Below are positions 62,501 to 64,000 of a DNA stretch of 64,000 nt, piece after piece. A program made the translations under genes and the position numbers. Where the stretch lies: positions 23,445,636 through 23,509,635 of the forward strand of contig OY987226.1 in NCBI GenBank assembly GCA_963920705.1, read 5' to 3'. The first letter of the stretch is position 1. Every line of letters begins with the position of its first letter. The DNA comes from Odiellus spinosus. Its lineage: Eukaryota; Arthropoda; Arachnida; Opiliones; Phalangiidae. The notes beneath the pieces were generated by a model. The model worked only from the letters and a program-made list of their open reading frames with translations, was not told where the DNA came from and ran no database searches.

Positions 62501-63077
62501 AAGTGTGGCTTCATTAAAAGGTCAAATATTACTTTTGACCCTTTTACCAACTAGTAGTAGTTTCGAATTTTCAATTGCATTCTTCTTCACTTCAGGACCT
62601 TTAATTCGGTTCTCGAAACGCGGTGATCGAGCAATTATTTATCGAGATACAGCTAATTTAAAAATGGGTGTTAAGGCCAGTTTCTGAAACACCGACCCCC
62701 TGTATCTCGAAAACGGCTTGACCGATTGTAAAAATATTCCGGAATTCGATTTCTACACGTAAAAGAACCCCAGGTACAAAACTTGGTCCAATTCTGAGAT
62801 GGGAGGGTGGACACGCTTGTACGTTTTGTCATGGAATGACCCCACCCTCTAAAAATATTGATGCGTCATGATTTGAAATATCTACCACTTTTGGGCTGAG
62901 CAGGATCGAGTCGAAATCATTTATAGCAATTTTTATTGTAAAACACACAAAAAAAATATCAGCCACTTACTTTTGTGAAAAATCCAAACTATGAATTGGT
63001 AGTTTCTCTGGAAAATCCAATAGACTCTCTAACTGATCTGTCAGATTTTCTAGAACAGGCGGAAAACCAAATGGCAG
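12215..63077 (-). CDS. SKIV2L: Ski2-type RNA helicase, superkiller complex (18 exons, 5' partial)
   Basis: Eighteen phase-consistent exons (listed separately) give about 1143 codons matching human SKIV2L (SKIC2; Drosophila twister) from its residue ~43 to the C-terminus SLYTQ. It is a DExH 3'-5' RNA helicase that, with the SKI3 (TTC37) and SKI8 (WDR61) subunits, threads mRNA into the cytosolic exosome. Visible motifs are Walker [24 protein letters not shown] box, [18 protein letters not shown] and [12 protein letters not shown], followed by the arch insertion and the C-terminal helical domain. The N-terminal LPFGFPP and [14 protein letters not shown] segments fit the SKI3-binding region. One intron uses a GC donor (after 60500). 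No frame break was seen. The first coding exon was not found up to 64000. Introns of 14.6 kb (22945-37545) and 11.4 kb (38122-49482) are swollen by mobile elements. Confidence 0.96.
12918..13391 (-). CDS. SKIV2L: SKIV2L exon 17
   Basis: 474 bp, the largest exon. Begins [15 protein letters not shown] and includes [29 protein letters not shown] and [13 protein letters not shown] of the C-terminal helicase-associated (DSHCT) domain. Confidence 0.95.
13506..13940. repeat. Intron 16 low-complexity repeat
   Basis: Imperfect short repeats built on ATTTTATGGTGATTTAGG and ATAGGGA words plus poly-A. No gene; the frame at 13827-14222 is intronic. Confidence 0.45.
14744..14966. mobile_element. MITE, CCCTTACC family, copy 1
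   Basis: Ends CCCTTACCGAAAAAGTT and CCTTTTTTGGGTAAGGG. The interior has repeated AAGAGGTCTTGGGGAAGTCT blocks typical of this family in the window. Lies in a SKIV2L intron. Confidence 0.8.
15150..15640. mobile_element. Imperfect inverted-repeat element
   Basis: Left-arm words (ATTAATTCAAAGG, AAGTTATTTTTAATCAA, TTTGGACTGT near 15155-15215) pair with complements in 15560-15640. A related fragment occurs near 20930-21050. Non-coding. Confidence 0.5.
16343..16538 (-). CDS. SKIV2L: SKIV2L exon 16
   Basis: TTTGCAG acceptor, then [19 protein letters not shown] to [10 protein letters not shown] and donor GTGAGT. Corresponds to the end of the arch insertion. Confidence 0.93.
17601..17920 (-). CDS. 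SKIV2L: SKIV2L exon 15 (arch/KOW region)
   Basis: TTTTCCAG acceptor, then [18 protein letters not shown] through [15 protein letters not shown] and KTQKLR. Matches the SKIV2L arch region (GRVVVVKNQEHHNALGVIL in human). Confidence 0.93.
17979..18003. repeat. Poly-A tract in intron 14
   Basis: Homopolymer of about 25 A on the + strand just upstream (in gene sense) of exon 15. Confidence 0.8.
18420..18650. repeat. Dispersed repeat, relative of 11757-12060
   Basis: Shares GCTATGGATAAAGAATAG and TTGCCACTGTTTGG with the repeat near the SKIV2L 3' end. Adjoins the foldback at 18708-18945 and may be part of the same element. Confidence 0.55.
18708..18945. mobile_element. Foldback MITE in intron 14
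   Basis: Outer arms CTAGGATTATTAACAATGGA and TCCATTGTTAATAGTCCTAG. Inner arms AGTGGCTAAAGTAGTAACTA (18792) and TAGTTACTGCTTTAGCCACT (about 18865-18884). Non-coding. Confidence 0.75.
18994..19266 (-). CDS. SKIV2L: SKIV2L exon 14
   Basis: Begins [19 protein letters not shown] and includes [12 protein letters not shown] and [12 protein letters not shown]. Covers the winged-helix and start of the arch, as in the family. Confidence 0.95.
19369..19440. mobile_element. MITE, CCCTTACC family, truncated copy
   Basis: Only the right end is clear: CCTCTTAAGACTAAC then TTTTTTTGGTAAGGG at 19426-19440. Confidence 0.6.
19851..19966. mobile_element. MITE, CCCTTACC family, short copy
   Basis: Ends CCCTTACCGAAAAAAGTAAG and TTTTTTCGGTAAGGG, 116 bp, lacking the internal direct repeats of longer copies. 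Confidence 0.8.
20253..20483 (-). CDS. SKIV2L: SKIV2L exon 13 (helicase motifs V-VI)
   Basis: Encodes [54 protein letters not shown] and ATLKVMML. Carries the arginine-finger motif VI; nearly identical in order to human SKIV2L. Confidence 0.97.
20724..20809. repeat. Hairpin-forming inverted repeat
   Basis: GTTACAAATGCACCCAC and GTGGGTGCATTTGTAAC arms, with inner GATGTTAA/TTAACATC, in intron 12. Confidence 0.7.
21327..21437 (-). CDS. SKIV2L: SKIV2L exon 12
   Basis: TTGGCAG acceptor, then [20 protein letters not shown] and [14 protein letters not shown]. Motif IV region, HHSGILP conserved. Confidence 0.96.
22635..22944 (-). CDS. SKIV2L: SKIV2L exon 11
   Basis: Acceptor TTATGTAG, then [50 protein letters not shown] and PDQKLPQ, with donor GTAACT. 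First part of RecA2. Confidence 0.95.
23060..24440 (+). pseudogene. LINE remnant, 3' part of reverse transcriptase (CR1/L2/Jockey-like)
   Basis: Translated pieces show non-LTR reverse transcriptase order: NYRPISLL (about 23260), NQFGSRE (about 23360), [17 protein letters not shown] (about 23476-23525), then [11 protein letters not shown], where the usual YADD is YADE. Downstream, 23559-24440 is open for 293 codons with [31 protein letters not shown] and [13 protein letters not shown], typical of the C-terminal part of CR1/L2/Jockey-type elements. The 5' part is missing and the early RT region is broken by stops and frame changes, so it is a dead truncated copy. The frame ends exactly where the tandem tail begins. 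It lies antisense in SKIV2L intron 10. Confidence 0.85.
24441..25395. repeat. 16-bp AT-only minisatellite, ~59 copies
   Basis: Nearly perfect array of TTAATAATTTGATAAT. Only a handful of variant units are seen (for example GATAATTT changed to GACAATTT near 25155-25175, and a few units with TTAATAATTTAATAAT). It directly abuts the end of the LINE frame and probably grew from the LINE's 3' terminal repeat. Confidence 0.95.
25556..25677. repeat. 23-bp tandem repeat, left part
   Basis: About five units built on ATTTTAAAGCTTTTTCATTT. Related units continue at 35680-35740 and 36545-36718, so the array was split by insertion of the 25678-35674 element. Confidence 0.85.
25842..26502. repeat. 21-bp minisatellite, ~31 copies
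   Basis: Tandem units containing ATTCCGTCCGGCCTAAG. The 21-bp length keeps several frames open on both strands, giving artefactual 7-aa repeat frames (SNSVRPK, TELDLGR, GIRLRPD). The unit is an internal tandem expansion of the element's terminal AATTCCGTCC motif. Copy B at 27488 has only about one to two units. Confidence 0.95.
26956..26975. repeat. Poly-A tract
   Basis: Homopolymer of about 20 A inside the hAT-like element. Confidence 0.8.
27488..28405. mobile_element. TIR element with minisatellite, copy B (918 bp)
   Basis: Ends GGTGGTGCCGGGTAATTCCG and the complement of GGGTGGTGACGGGTAATTCC. Uninterrupted copy of the 25678-35674 family, with the minisatellite collapsed to one or two units (about 27690-27735). 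No protein recognised. Confidence 0.85.
29073..29426 (-). repeat. Copia 3' LTR
   Basis: 354 bp, near-identical to 33806-34141. The length difference is mostly the long homopolymer at about 29283-29324. Confidence 0.93.
29429..29441 (-). other. Copia polypurine tract
   Basis: AAAGAGGGAGAGA on the - strand immediately before the 3' LTR. Confidence 0.8.
29486..31080 (-). pseudogene. Copia reverse transcriptase and RNase H region
   Basis: Shows [38 protein letters not shown], the catalytic LVYVDDLAV, then copia RNase H with [17 protein letters not shown] and [13 protein letters not shown]. Part of the 29073-34141 fossil. Confidence 0.93.
31145..31336 (-). other. MBD-like domain inside copia Pol
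   Basis: About 64 residues between integrase and reverse transcriptase read [38 protein letters not shown], then YDINAFQFS. This is the methyl-CpG-binding-domain pattern of MeCP2 and MBD1-4 (LP-GW, R-SG-SAG, D-YY-P-GK-FRS, FDF-like end). It includes the two arginines and the Asp/Tyr pair that contact methylated CpG in the known structures. An acidic stretch follows ([15 protein letters not shown]). The identification comes from motif memory, not a search. Confidence 0.85.
31490..32513 (-). pseudogene. Copia integrase region
   Basis: Contains the pre-integrase zinc motif ([15 protein letters not shown] and CLACKTSKS), then the integrase core [21 protein letters not shown] and [10 protein letters not shown]. 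This is the usual copia layout. Confidence 0.9.
32546..33737 (-). pseudogene. Copia gag, CCHC knuckle and protease region
   Basis: Gag opens [17 protein letters not shown] and has the UBN2-type [32 protein letters not shown] knuckle and the protease-type [13 protein letters not shown] follow. Part of the 29073-34141 fossil. Confidence 0.9.
33793..33803 (-). other. Copia primer-binding site (initiator Met tRNA)
   Basis: TGGTAGCAGAG on the - strand equals the complement of the initiator-Met tRNA 3' end (CTCTGCTACCA), two bases inside the 5' LTR. Confidence 0.85.
33806..34141 (-). repeat. Copia 5' LTR
   Basis: 336 bp, TG...CA ends, partner of 29073-29426. Confidence 0.93.
35812..35959. mobile_element. 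MITE, CCCTTACC family
   Basis: Ends CCCTTACGGAAAAAAGTTAG and CCTTTTTTTGGTAAGGG, 148 bp. Confidence 0.8.
36064..36186. repeat. MITE fragment, CCCTTACC family
   Basis: Three direct copies of AAGAGGTCTTGTGGAAGTCT-type blocks separated by GGGTGTCTTATGTAGTC. The terminal inverted repeats are missing. Confidence 0.7.
36191..36505. mobile_element. Small TIR repeat, relative of 1-402
   Basis: Left end AGCTATGGTTACATTAGC and right end GCCTAGTATGAACGCAGCT are imperfect inverted ends. The interior is rich in ATCGATTTGAA/GAATCG words. No protein. Confidence 0.5.
36545..36718. repeat. Tandem repeat, ~23-bp ATTTTAAAGATTTTCC type
   Basis: About seven diverged units (ATTTTAAAGATT, ATTTTATAGTTTCCTATT). Probably the far part of the array at 25556-25677. 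Confidence 0.7.
37546..37692 (-). CDS. SKIV2L: SKIV2L exon 10
   Basis: TCTTACAG acceptor, then [36 protein letters not shown] and FLDHK, donor GTAAGC. Links RecA1 and RecA2. Confidence 0.96.
38015..38121 (-). CDS. SKIV2L: SKIV2L exon 9 (motif III)
   Basis: ATCCAG acceptor, then [36 protein letters not shown], donor GTAAGT. SAT motif present. Confidence 0.97.
39261..39787 (+). repeat. Gypsy 5' LTR
   Basis: 527 bp, begins TGTGACGGTCACAC and ends GGTTACA. Has a poly-A run near its start. Confidence 0.95.
39792..39803 (+). other. Gypsy primer-binding site (tRNA-His)
   Basis: TGGTGCCGTGAC, 4 bp after the 5' LTR, complements the tRNA-His 3' end (TCACGGCACCA). Confidence 0.8.
40380..42731 (+). 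CDS. Gypsy gag
   Basis: The first ATG of the frame ([15 protein letters not shown]) gives 783 residues; the frame is open further upstream without an ATG. A long low-complexity Pro/Gln/Ser/Thr N-terminal half is followed by a retrotransposon capsid-like domain near 41435-41910 ([49 protein letters not shown]). A single CCHC knuckle [14 protein letters not shown] lies at 42600-42641. The end overlaps the pol frame, as expected for -1 frameshift expression in this group. Confidence 0.9.
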   Translation: MATSSPPTTIVPTTPTPISPHTPVISPPLSPHAPVVSPPLIGVGITSPQSSVANISAISSPPRIHRRLIRVKSFPNLKSPTGSIGSPIFRTPMMGLPFGSTVGNIQLGLSMSIPSASRHDNPMGSLQAILTTTTTTTMATGIVTTPSIHPSGISLLPTTTQGAFGISGPQVLQPPSITQPINPAGSYGQFPSTSTTLGQPQGQLPPQAQYQIPSVTQPQYPPITTQSTYPLGFHPQASSTFYQGPPTSTPAQAYQGWYQSQVPLPQQQVYSAQPQPGWFPTQAHCQQGPPSQFPSAPQPTGIPGISPIQGTPGQGQGQGQLSPPLSPRSTSMLRTMTKVMKENKGRSLKEPPARLVFYGTHQEKVSEFLRDLDEFAKFNELTENQKMGLLPMVLKAQAQTWYRGLPQPMGWSEFEGRIKRHYRAEQKEALAKAELNLRFQGPNETIEEFFSHYARVNQSLTPPIPDKELQDMIRRNIRPEFRGFLTFMSAATVGDLHDHCLKLEESLGLTRTLSYGTTIPQHGTYPAQWTSQGQLIAHVTQPSVQQFPYQQYPKTLQYSTATIQPTPAIPNIITPTIPSSTTAIYLPKGTSQIQYPVTGNLQSSSLHAGSPAQIYTPTGNPQLPTPGTSWLNYQQQQPTTVLSNTFQQARPTTPGPFEQVPPYQTGYMIQPQQVPQTYPVVEQRTRQTQLNTAGRRTGQSNLQGARRIPSRSPRIITPSSTRPLGQSYPTRPTVLQPNITCFTCNGRGHLSRDCPSVRVPRTTRPENIGAGGQMGQRSPAPNQ
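42599..47473 (+). CDS. Gypsy pol (protease-RT-RNase H-integrase-MBD-like)
   Basis: The open frame has no early ATG and overlaps gag in the -1 frame. Rough order in 1624 residues: protease-like 80-190; RT 290-480 with [19 protein letters not shown] and YLDD; RNase H 570-690 with [13 protein letters not shown]; zinc H2C2 803-844; integrase core 865-1020 with [17 protein letters not shown] and [13 protein letters not shown]-type module 1075-1140 with KWSGPYRI. A Ser/Arg/Lys/Glu-rich linker fills about 1150-1530 and an MBD-like domain 1534-1602. The tail beyond GPY/F is about 480 residues, far longer than in ordinary gypsy elements. Confidence 0.93.
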   Translation: MFHLQRKRSSVERLSISQSTKNDSSGKHRSGRANGPTLSRAKSIAQPKVRRTVSRPQTYQLSAIRRRRGLQRRNPHIITTIFEHGKLNTRIDNGAEVSMISSDQWMKIRQYRGESYIPYEKISECIVMGVGRYTFTKGSILLDFEIVFENQRNRMFTHEFHIVPSLLCDAILGQDFLEDWGMKIDFENLTCSIQGETLKFVGWYKDKGPPSPIMVKNVTEAVDATELPEQKKKELKDLLLNFPDLFSDKLGHTSLVVHEIHTGDAKPINKRAYRVSDAKKRIIEEHISEMLKDGIIRPSTSPWASPIVIIQQDDGSGTGKTKTRFCVDLREVNSVTIKDPYPIPRIEETLNKMGKPKYVTTLDLKSGYWQVELAPEAKPKTAFITHAGKYEFNVLAFGLCNAPSTFQRLMDEIFRDSEPFSIVVYLDDILIASETWEEHLNALEYVMNRLKNAGLTLQLKKCRFAKPEAIVLGHIINENGIFIDPSKIKAIQEFPRPKTLKQVQRFLGMAGWHHRFIPNFSEIVAPINHLKKKNVQFRWGEDQDKAFQQIKDAIASAPSLAPYKADIPCILTTDASGTGLGAMLSQVQDSVEVPIAYASRRLSKAESNYSNTERECLAIYWAVGYFRPYLETLPFTVITDHKALQWLFTLKEPHARLVKWAMYLQTFDFKILHKKGVENVVADALSRAPLGLLVMPLHGLSTSEESLRIPDNDENRENPRENVLPPFPHANFHIFNRNEIITAQQEDPSMEEIIERLSRENAPEDRMYLRRNNLVYGKETGRHPERIYLPTRLRPEILRLLHDHPLAGHRGRDKTIAKIEARFWWPTLRADVTKYVKECLLCQQYKIRNTRTPGLMKSTEPTAPWDKIGVDIMGPFPISRKGYRYLIVFVDYMTKYVELVPIVAMTADACARALKKVICRWGAPKQILSDRGTQFVSTLWKDTCKLFRITPIYTTPYHPQSDLTERVNRVLGETISIYVGNNHRTWDETLNSLAFAINSTPHDTTRRSPFYLTMGREPRLPWDFDIGMPVEEFEDRSETLRTLREQWELTKGFSRLAQAKQKKYYDRKRADLEFEPGMLVWKMTHPLSRANIGRMAKLCPKWSGPYRIIEKRNPLVYVLEDAITGKNIGPMNIAQLKLYHAKDIQIEEIEQPLPAAPEPEVLPPEENLPRENEVEPPQISDRDKDRRSSGSQVRVLTKERQISQEKKKAPATDSSERMRRHLRKKRPRRYISSSSSEDEIPSPVIRKEAKTPPRIPQPRSPNVLLRRPQESSESGTDSDDDSGGKRIAKLKKQQETVPKQIGLPSTGLALAKDIPLPKTSTDTPTKPTAESSKKTLRKTPDLSSSEISSGRKWEEEYPILYTGSSTSEDLRKEDIRLKEKQSLLESPRKESNKDLDRVETQKRIRESSSMNSEKQKDKRLKSSRVTHTLSPSRSSSEQESTSLSTRKEKEKSKESDTKPKTKKREREVSSPPELEAAIQRGREILKRKQQRKEIPYLRRIRESMPSTSRIGHVSSEGHLETGEPELLPDMETRLELPFRKGWSREVCYRHTTHPGKPIMDIYYYPPVAPRKRLHSPNEVQAYLRKHNIENVSVDNFDFKRHHIACSPWEKITTARERSQLPTAC
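46160..47190 (+). other. Low-complexity charged linker in gypsy Pol
   Basis: Encodes runs such as [22 protein letters not shown] and [16 protein letters not shown]. It is Ser, Lys, Arg and Glu rich and probably disordered. SR-like stretches suggest nuclear or phosphorylated character; that is inference only. Confidence 0.6.
47198..47404 (+). other. MBD-like domain at the C-terminus of gypsy Pol
   Basis: Residues 1534-1602 of the frame run [17 protein letters not shown], then [27 protein letters not shown] and [10 protein letters not shown]. The GW, the D-I-Y-Y-Y-P strand, the Y-L helix and the N-F-D-F end match methyl-CpG-binding domains. The flavour looks closer to the divergent SETDB1/BAZ2-type branch than to MeCP2. 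It occupies the place where chromoviruses carry a chromodomain. Confidence 0.75.
47507..47526 (+). promoter_or_regulatory. Candidate splice acceptor before the third ORF
   Basis: A pyrimidine run ends TTTCTTTTTAG directly before the ORF3 ATG at 47527. Gypsy-group env genes are known to be expressed from spliced RNA through such a site. Confidence 0.6.
47527..48681 (+). CDS. Gypsy third ORF, CCHC-type protein, not an envelope
   Basis: 384 residues starting [16 protein letters not shown]. There is no signal peptide, membrane span or fusion-like segment, so it is unlikely to be env. Near the end, [15 protein letters not shown] (48490-48534) forms a Cys-X2-Cys-X5-His-X4-Cys pattern like a nucleocapsid knuckle, followed by a basic tail ([17 protein letters not shown]). 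Function unknown; nucleic-acid binding is the best guess. Confidence 0.75.
   Translation: MEVTIYNDANNAQTGWSTNTGRGKAIQTSKPDVGLNKSRGILLDWYKEFTQEETKKSSLSEMKEAPEAQPQTTQDQFEDAIESEQGAYAMAPAFSPPKLNPVSKEIDLNPEQKRDLSTRPKIRDYNYNSTIPDSGEEINTLIHSSDVRLRTQRLEVTYSIFNESETSKMELEGRSEIRKIMMGPTPQSRDTYLSIATPENSLPERRLALRRNVSLPTISSSQERHRNPETVPLSPRENQFKSGQGTPSTSAYGPLPVPSHRFLILSNEAKRNPPPMQSTAPIGRQFFPVVWPGITRKEEVQWYPIDEKGWPIVKTPGKNDPCVACGVFGQHFAKWCPHRYQLRQRIGELKSKRAEKMKRTKNLPKNLPRGPEDPPTGGSSSCPI
48765..48774 (+). other. Gypsy polypurine tract
   Basis: GAGGGGGAGG ends one base before the 3' LTR. Confidence 0.85.
48776..49307 (+). repeat. Gypsy 3' LTR
   Basis: 532 bp, matches 39261-39787 except for one substitution and a longer poly-A run. 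Confidence 0.95.
49483..49567 (-). CDS. SKIV2L: SKIV2L exon 8 (DEVH box)
   Basis: TTTTACAG acceptor, then [30 protein letters not shown], donor GTGAGT. Walker B motif II. Confidence 0.97.
50195..50560 (-). pseudogene. Broken FEN1/XPG-like nuclease-related fragment
   Basis: The 50195-50449 frame includes [20 protein letters not shown]. Just upstream, in another frame, is [17 protein letters not shown] (about 50466-50523). The HALSGCD-x-x-S-x-L-x-x-K-G-K pattern, preceded by an ADxxIVxTAL segment, recalls a family of uncharacterised multicopy animal proteins that I associate with FEN1/XPG-type nucleases. The two pieces are in different frames with a stop between them, so the copy is dead. It probably travelled with the surrounding inverted-repeat element. 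Family assignment is from memory. Confidence 0.45.
51191..51684. mobile_element. MITE, CAAGAATA...AACACAAG family, with nested MITE
   Basis: Diverged copy of 6929-7271 in opposite orientation (CAAGAATATATTTAACACAA at the left, its counterpart at the right, shared CCTATCACGAGCTTTCGAGG). Interrupted by a CCCTTACC-family MITE at 51308-51483. Confidence 0.75.
51308..51483. mobile_element. MITE, CCCTTACC family, nested
   Basis: Ends CCCCTCACCAAAAAAAGATA and ACTATCTTTTTTCGTTAAGG inside the 51191-51684 MITE. Confidence 0.8.
52257..52930. other. GC-rich island of unknown origin in intron 7
   Basis: About 670 bp visibly richer in G and C than the surrounding AT-rich intron. Open frames run on both strands (52318-52527, 52497-52784, 52676-52927) but no recognisable protein, TIR or LTR. 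Could be a transposon fragment. Confidence 0.5.
52994..53815. mobile_element. Foldback element in intron 7
   Basis: GGCTGAAAGAGGCACAAATT through GTATTAATT at the left pairs with complements ending GCGCCTCTTTCGAGTC at the right. Arms are about 130-150 bp. It encloses a further palindrome at 53355-53640. Confidence 0.7.
53435..53540. repeat. Long hairpin, AACTAAAGGGGTCTTTCGTA type, copy a
   Basis: Arms of about 43 bp (CATAAACTGAAAATTCTTAA at the base, CTTTCGTAAAG near the loop) in a very regular stem. Confidence 0.85.
53818..53932. repeat. Long hairpin, same family, copy b
   Basis: Same stem sequence (CTTAACTAAAGGGGTCTTTC paired with GAAAGACCCCTTTAGTTAAG) with a different loop. Copies a and b are two insertions of one MITE or products of duplication. 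Confidence 0.85.
54458..54596. mobile_element. MITE, CCCTTACC family
   Basis: Ends CCCTTCTGGAAAAAAGTTAG and CTAACTTTTTTTTGATAAGG. Confidence 0.75.
55113..55259 (-). CDS. SKIV2L: SKIV2L exon 7 (motifs Ia-Ib)
   Basis: TACCTTAG acceptor, then [35 protein letters not shown] and IIMTTEILR. Confidence 0.97.
55361..55506 (-). CDS. SKIV2L: SKIV2L exon 6 (Walker A)
   Basis: Encodes [20 protein letters not shown], then [21 protein letters not shown]-motif Gln and Walker A Lys are present. Donor GTATGT. Confidence 0.97.
55871..56836. repeat. 322-bp tandem repeat, 3 copies
   Basis: Starts of the units at 55871, 56193 and 56515 are exactly 322 bp apart. Units differ at only a few positions. Each opens TAATTAACCAATGACACCAC and closes GGGCTCTGAGAAAAGC. 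Non-coding; the frame at 56672-56998 on the - strand runs through unit 3. Confidence 0.95.
57074..57590. repeat. 264-bp tandem repeat, 2 copies
   Basis: Two near-identical copies starting at 57074 and 57338 (ATGCAGTATGAACTAAAAGA ... TTTTGCAGGACATACAAATC). Separated from the 322-bp array by only about 240 bp. Confidence 0.93.
57689..57716. repeat. MITE end fragment, CCCTTACC family
   Basis: Only CCCTTACCAAAAAAGGTGGT and the next eight bases remain. Confidence 0.6.
57787..57932 (-). CDS. SKIV2L: SKIV2L exon 5
   Basis: TTTTAG acceptor, then [38 protein letters not shown] and KMARE, donor GTAGGA. Matches the WAIPVD segment of human SKIV2L just before the Q motif. One boundary may be off by a base. 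Confidence 0.9.
58032..58085 (-). CDS. SKIV2L: SKIV2L exon 4 (54 bp)
   Basis: Encodes [18 protein letters not shown] in phase with both neighbours, between AATAG and GTGAGT. Poorly conserved region, so support is mainly splice sites and phase. Confidence 0.75.
59546..59574. repeat. Poly-T tract
   Basis: About 29 T on the + strand in intron 3. It creates a spurious poly-Lys frame on the - strand. Confidence 0.85.
59949..60125. mobile_element. MITE, CCCTTACC family
   Basis: Ends CCCTTACCGAAAAAAGTTAG and CTAAATTTTTTGGTAAGAG. Confidence 0.75.
60251..60435 (-). CDS. SKIV2L: SKIV2L exon 3
   Basis: TTTTACAG acceptor, then [34 protein letters not shown] and DISKE, with a weak donor GTGAAT. Phase fits both neighbours. 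The sequence is in the variable N-terminal region. Confidence 0.8.
60500..60690 (-). CDS. SKIV2L: SKIV2L exon 2 (GC donor)
   Basis: TTTCAG acceptor, then [35 protein letters not shown] and MYQSCGLFE. The only in-phase donor is AAG|GCAAG, a GC-AG intron of the strong type, and it joins exon 3 only 64 bp away. Matches the family's early N-terminal domain. Confidence 0.85.
60928..62842. mobile_element. Large foldback element, arms ~750 bp
   Basis: Begins GGGTCATTCCATGACAAAAC and ends with its complement, flanked by CACC on both sides (60924-60927 and 62843-62846). Near-perfect complementarity runs inward to about 61872 and 62097 around a loop of roughly 225 bp. The left arm is longer because a MITE sits in it (61501-61684). 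No transposase seen. Lies in SKIV2L intron 1 (numbering by visible exons). Confidence 0.9.
61501..61684. mobile_element. MITE, CCCTTACC family, inside foldback arm
   Basis: Ends CCCTTACCAAAAAAAGTTGG and CTATCTTTTTTCGGTAAGGG. The opposite foldback arm keeps the empty site (GATGTTTGTGAC after complementing), which shows that insertion duplicated only two bases, TT. Confidence 0.88.
62971..63077 (-). CDS. SKIV2L: SKIV2L exon 1 of those visible
   Basis: TTTTCACAG acceptor, then [32 protein letters not shown], donor GTAAGT. Aligns with human LPHGLPPCAPDLQQEAEQL, about residue 43. The preceding exon with the start Met is not visible. Confidence 0.93.
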
Positions 63078-64000
63078 CTGTGAAAATTGAAAAAATTTAA
63101 TATAATAGTTTCACCACTTAGGAGAAACTTTTTTCTCCACATAATTTATTTACATTTAAGCATTTTATTCGTCGATGGTAAAATTCTTCATTTGGTCAAT
63201 CGACCAGTCATGACACCATGGGTCAGCCGAATTTTATGTAACTTTCAACATATGTTCAGAGACCAAAAATAATAGGTTATCCAAAGTATTGGCCTACAGC
63301 GATTTGAAAAAAGCCTGGTTTTTGCTTTTCGCCGTTGTCCTTTTCGGTAGCTTTCAGAAAAGTTTTAATAGTTAAATTTTGAATTAAGCTACACACTCGC
63401 ATATTTCACGCCTTATATAAAAAGAAGCAACGGACACGACAGTGTAAGATTCGAAAACCTACGCTGAATAGACCTTCCTTAATTTACGTCTAAACTCAAA
63501 AAACAAAATATCGTTGGGGGGTTCCATTCTATGGCCCACGTTCAAAAAGGTGCAACTTGAATTGTTTGAAAATGGAAATTTTTCAATAGCTTTTGGCAAG
63601 GACCTTCAGAATATAATAGTATTGATATAGTTGTTTTTGTCCTAAGAGGAGTTTTTTTTTTTTTAAAAAAAAAAAAATCAAAATATTTTTTTTTTAGTTT
63701 TTTCAAATATTTAATATAATGTATGCAAAAAAATACTTGTCAAGTAGTTAACTTTTTTAATTCTTTTGACGAAATTTTGAAAACTTGGCTTGGTTTTCTG
63801 CAAATTAATGAAGGGTCTGCTACTTTACACAATAAACAGCTCAAGGGAACGTAACGTTTGTCATTTTTCTTGGGCCATGTCAGTATATTTTCTCTGCCTC
63901 TCTTCATAAAGTTGATTAAACAATCCGATTCTAAAATACAGTTTTTTGTTACGACACCGATGAAATAATGTTGGTCATAAAGAGCTGCTACATACTGCCC
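63078..64000. other. 5' intron of SKIV2L, nothing recognised
   Basis: AT-rich with T and A homopolymers near 63650-63705. I looked on the - strand for a first exon with a start Met and found no convincing one. Confidence 0.5.

Overview
This window is animal nuclear DNA, AT-rich and full of introns and transposons. Both host genes are recognisable metazoan housekeeping genes split by GT-AG introns. The signs point to an invertebrate, perhaps an arthropod, but nothing in the window fixes the species.

Host genes. (1) PHF5A (SF3b14b, a U2 snRNP/SF3b subunit) lies on the + strand at 3274-6454 in four exons and encodes a complete 110-aa protein. (2) SKIV2L (Ski2, the cytosolic RNA-exosome helicase) lies on the - strand. 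I find 18 coding exons from 63077 down to the stop at 12215, about 1143 codons. The first coding exon lies beyond the right edge or was not found. SKIV2L spans more than 50 kb because its introns are stuffed with mobile elements; the two largest are 14.6 kb and 11.4 kb. The genes are convergent, with 3' ends about 5.7 kb apart. A possible terminal exon of an unrecognised membrane protein sits at 1416-1612 on the - strand.

Mobile DNA. The 14.6-kb SKIV2L intron holds a LINE remnant with an approximately 0.95-kb 16-bp tandem tail, then a nest of insertions: a TIR element with a 21-bp minisatellite (25678-35674), a hAT-like element inside it (26786-34616, 8-bp target duplication), a TIR element inside that (28553-34430), and a Ty1/copia element at the core (29073-34141). 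The 11.4-kb intron holds a whole-looking Ty3/gypsy element (39261-49307) with near-identical LTRs, gag, pol and an unusual third ORF. Around them are many MITEs and foldback elements with long inverted arms, and tandem arrays of 322-bp and 264-bp units.

Main finding. Both LTR retrotransposons, although from different superfamilies, carry a methyl-CpG-binding-domain (MBD)-like module in Pol. In the copia element it lies between integrase and reverse transcriptase. In the gypsy element it lies at the extreme C-terminus, after integrase and a long Ser/charged linker. These are the places where targeting domains (Ty5-type targeting domains, chromodomains) are known to sit in their relatives. Both copies lie in introns of a housekeeping gene, the compartment that carries most CpG methylation in many invertebrates. 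I infer, without proof, that these are retrotransposons that independently gained a methylated-DNA reader to steer integration.
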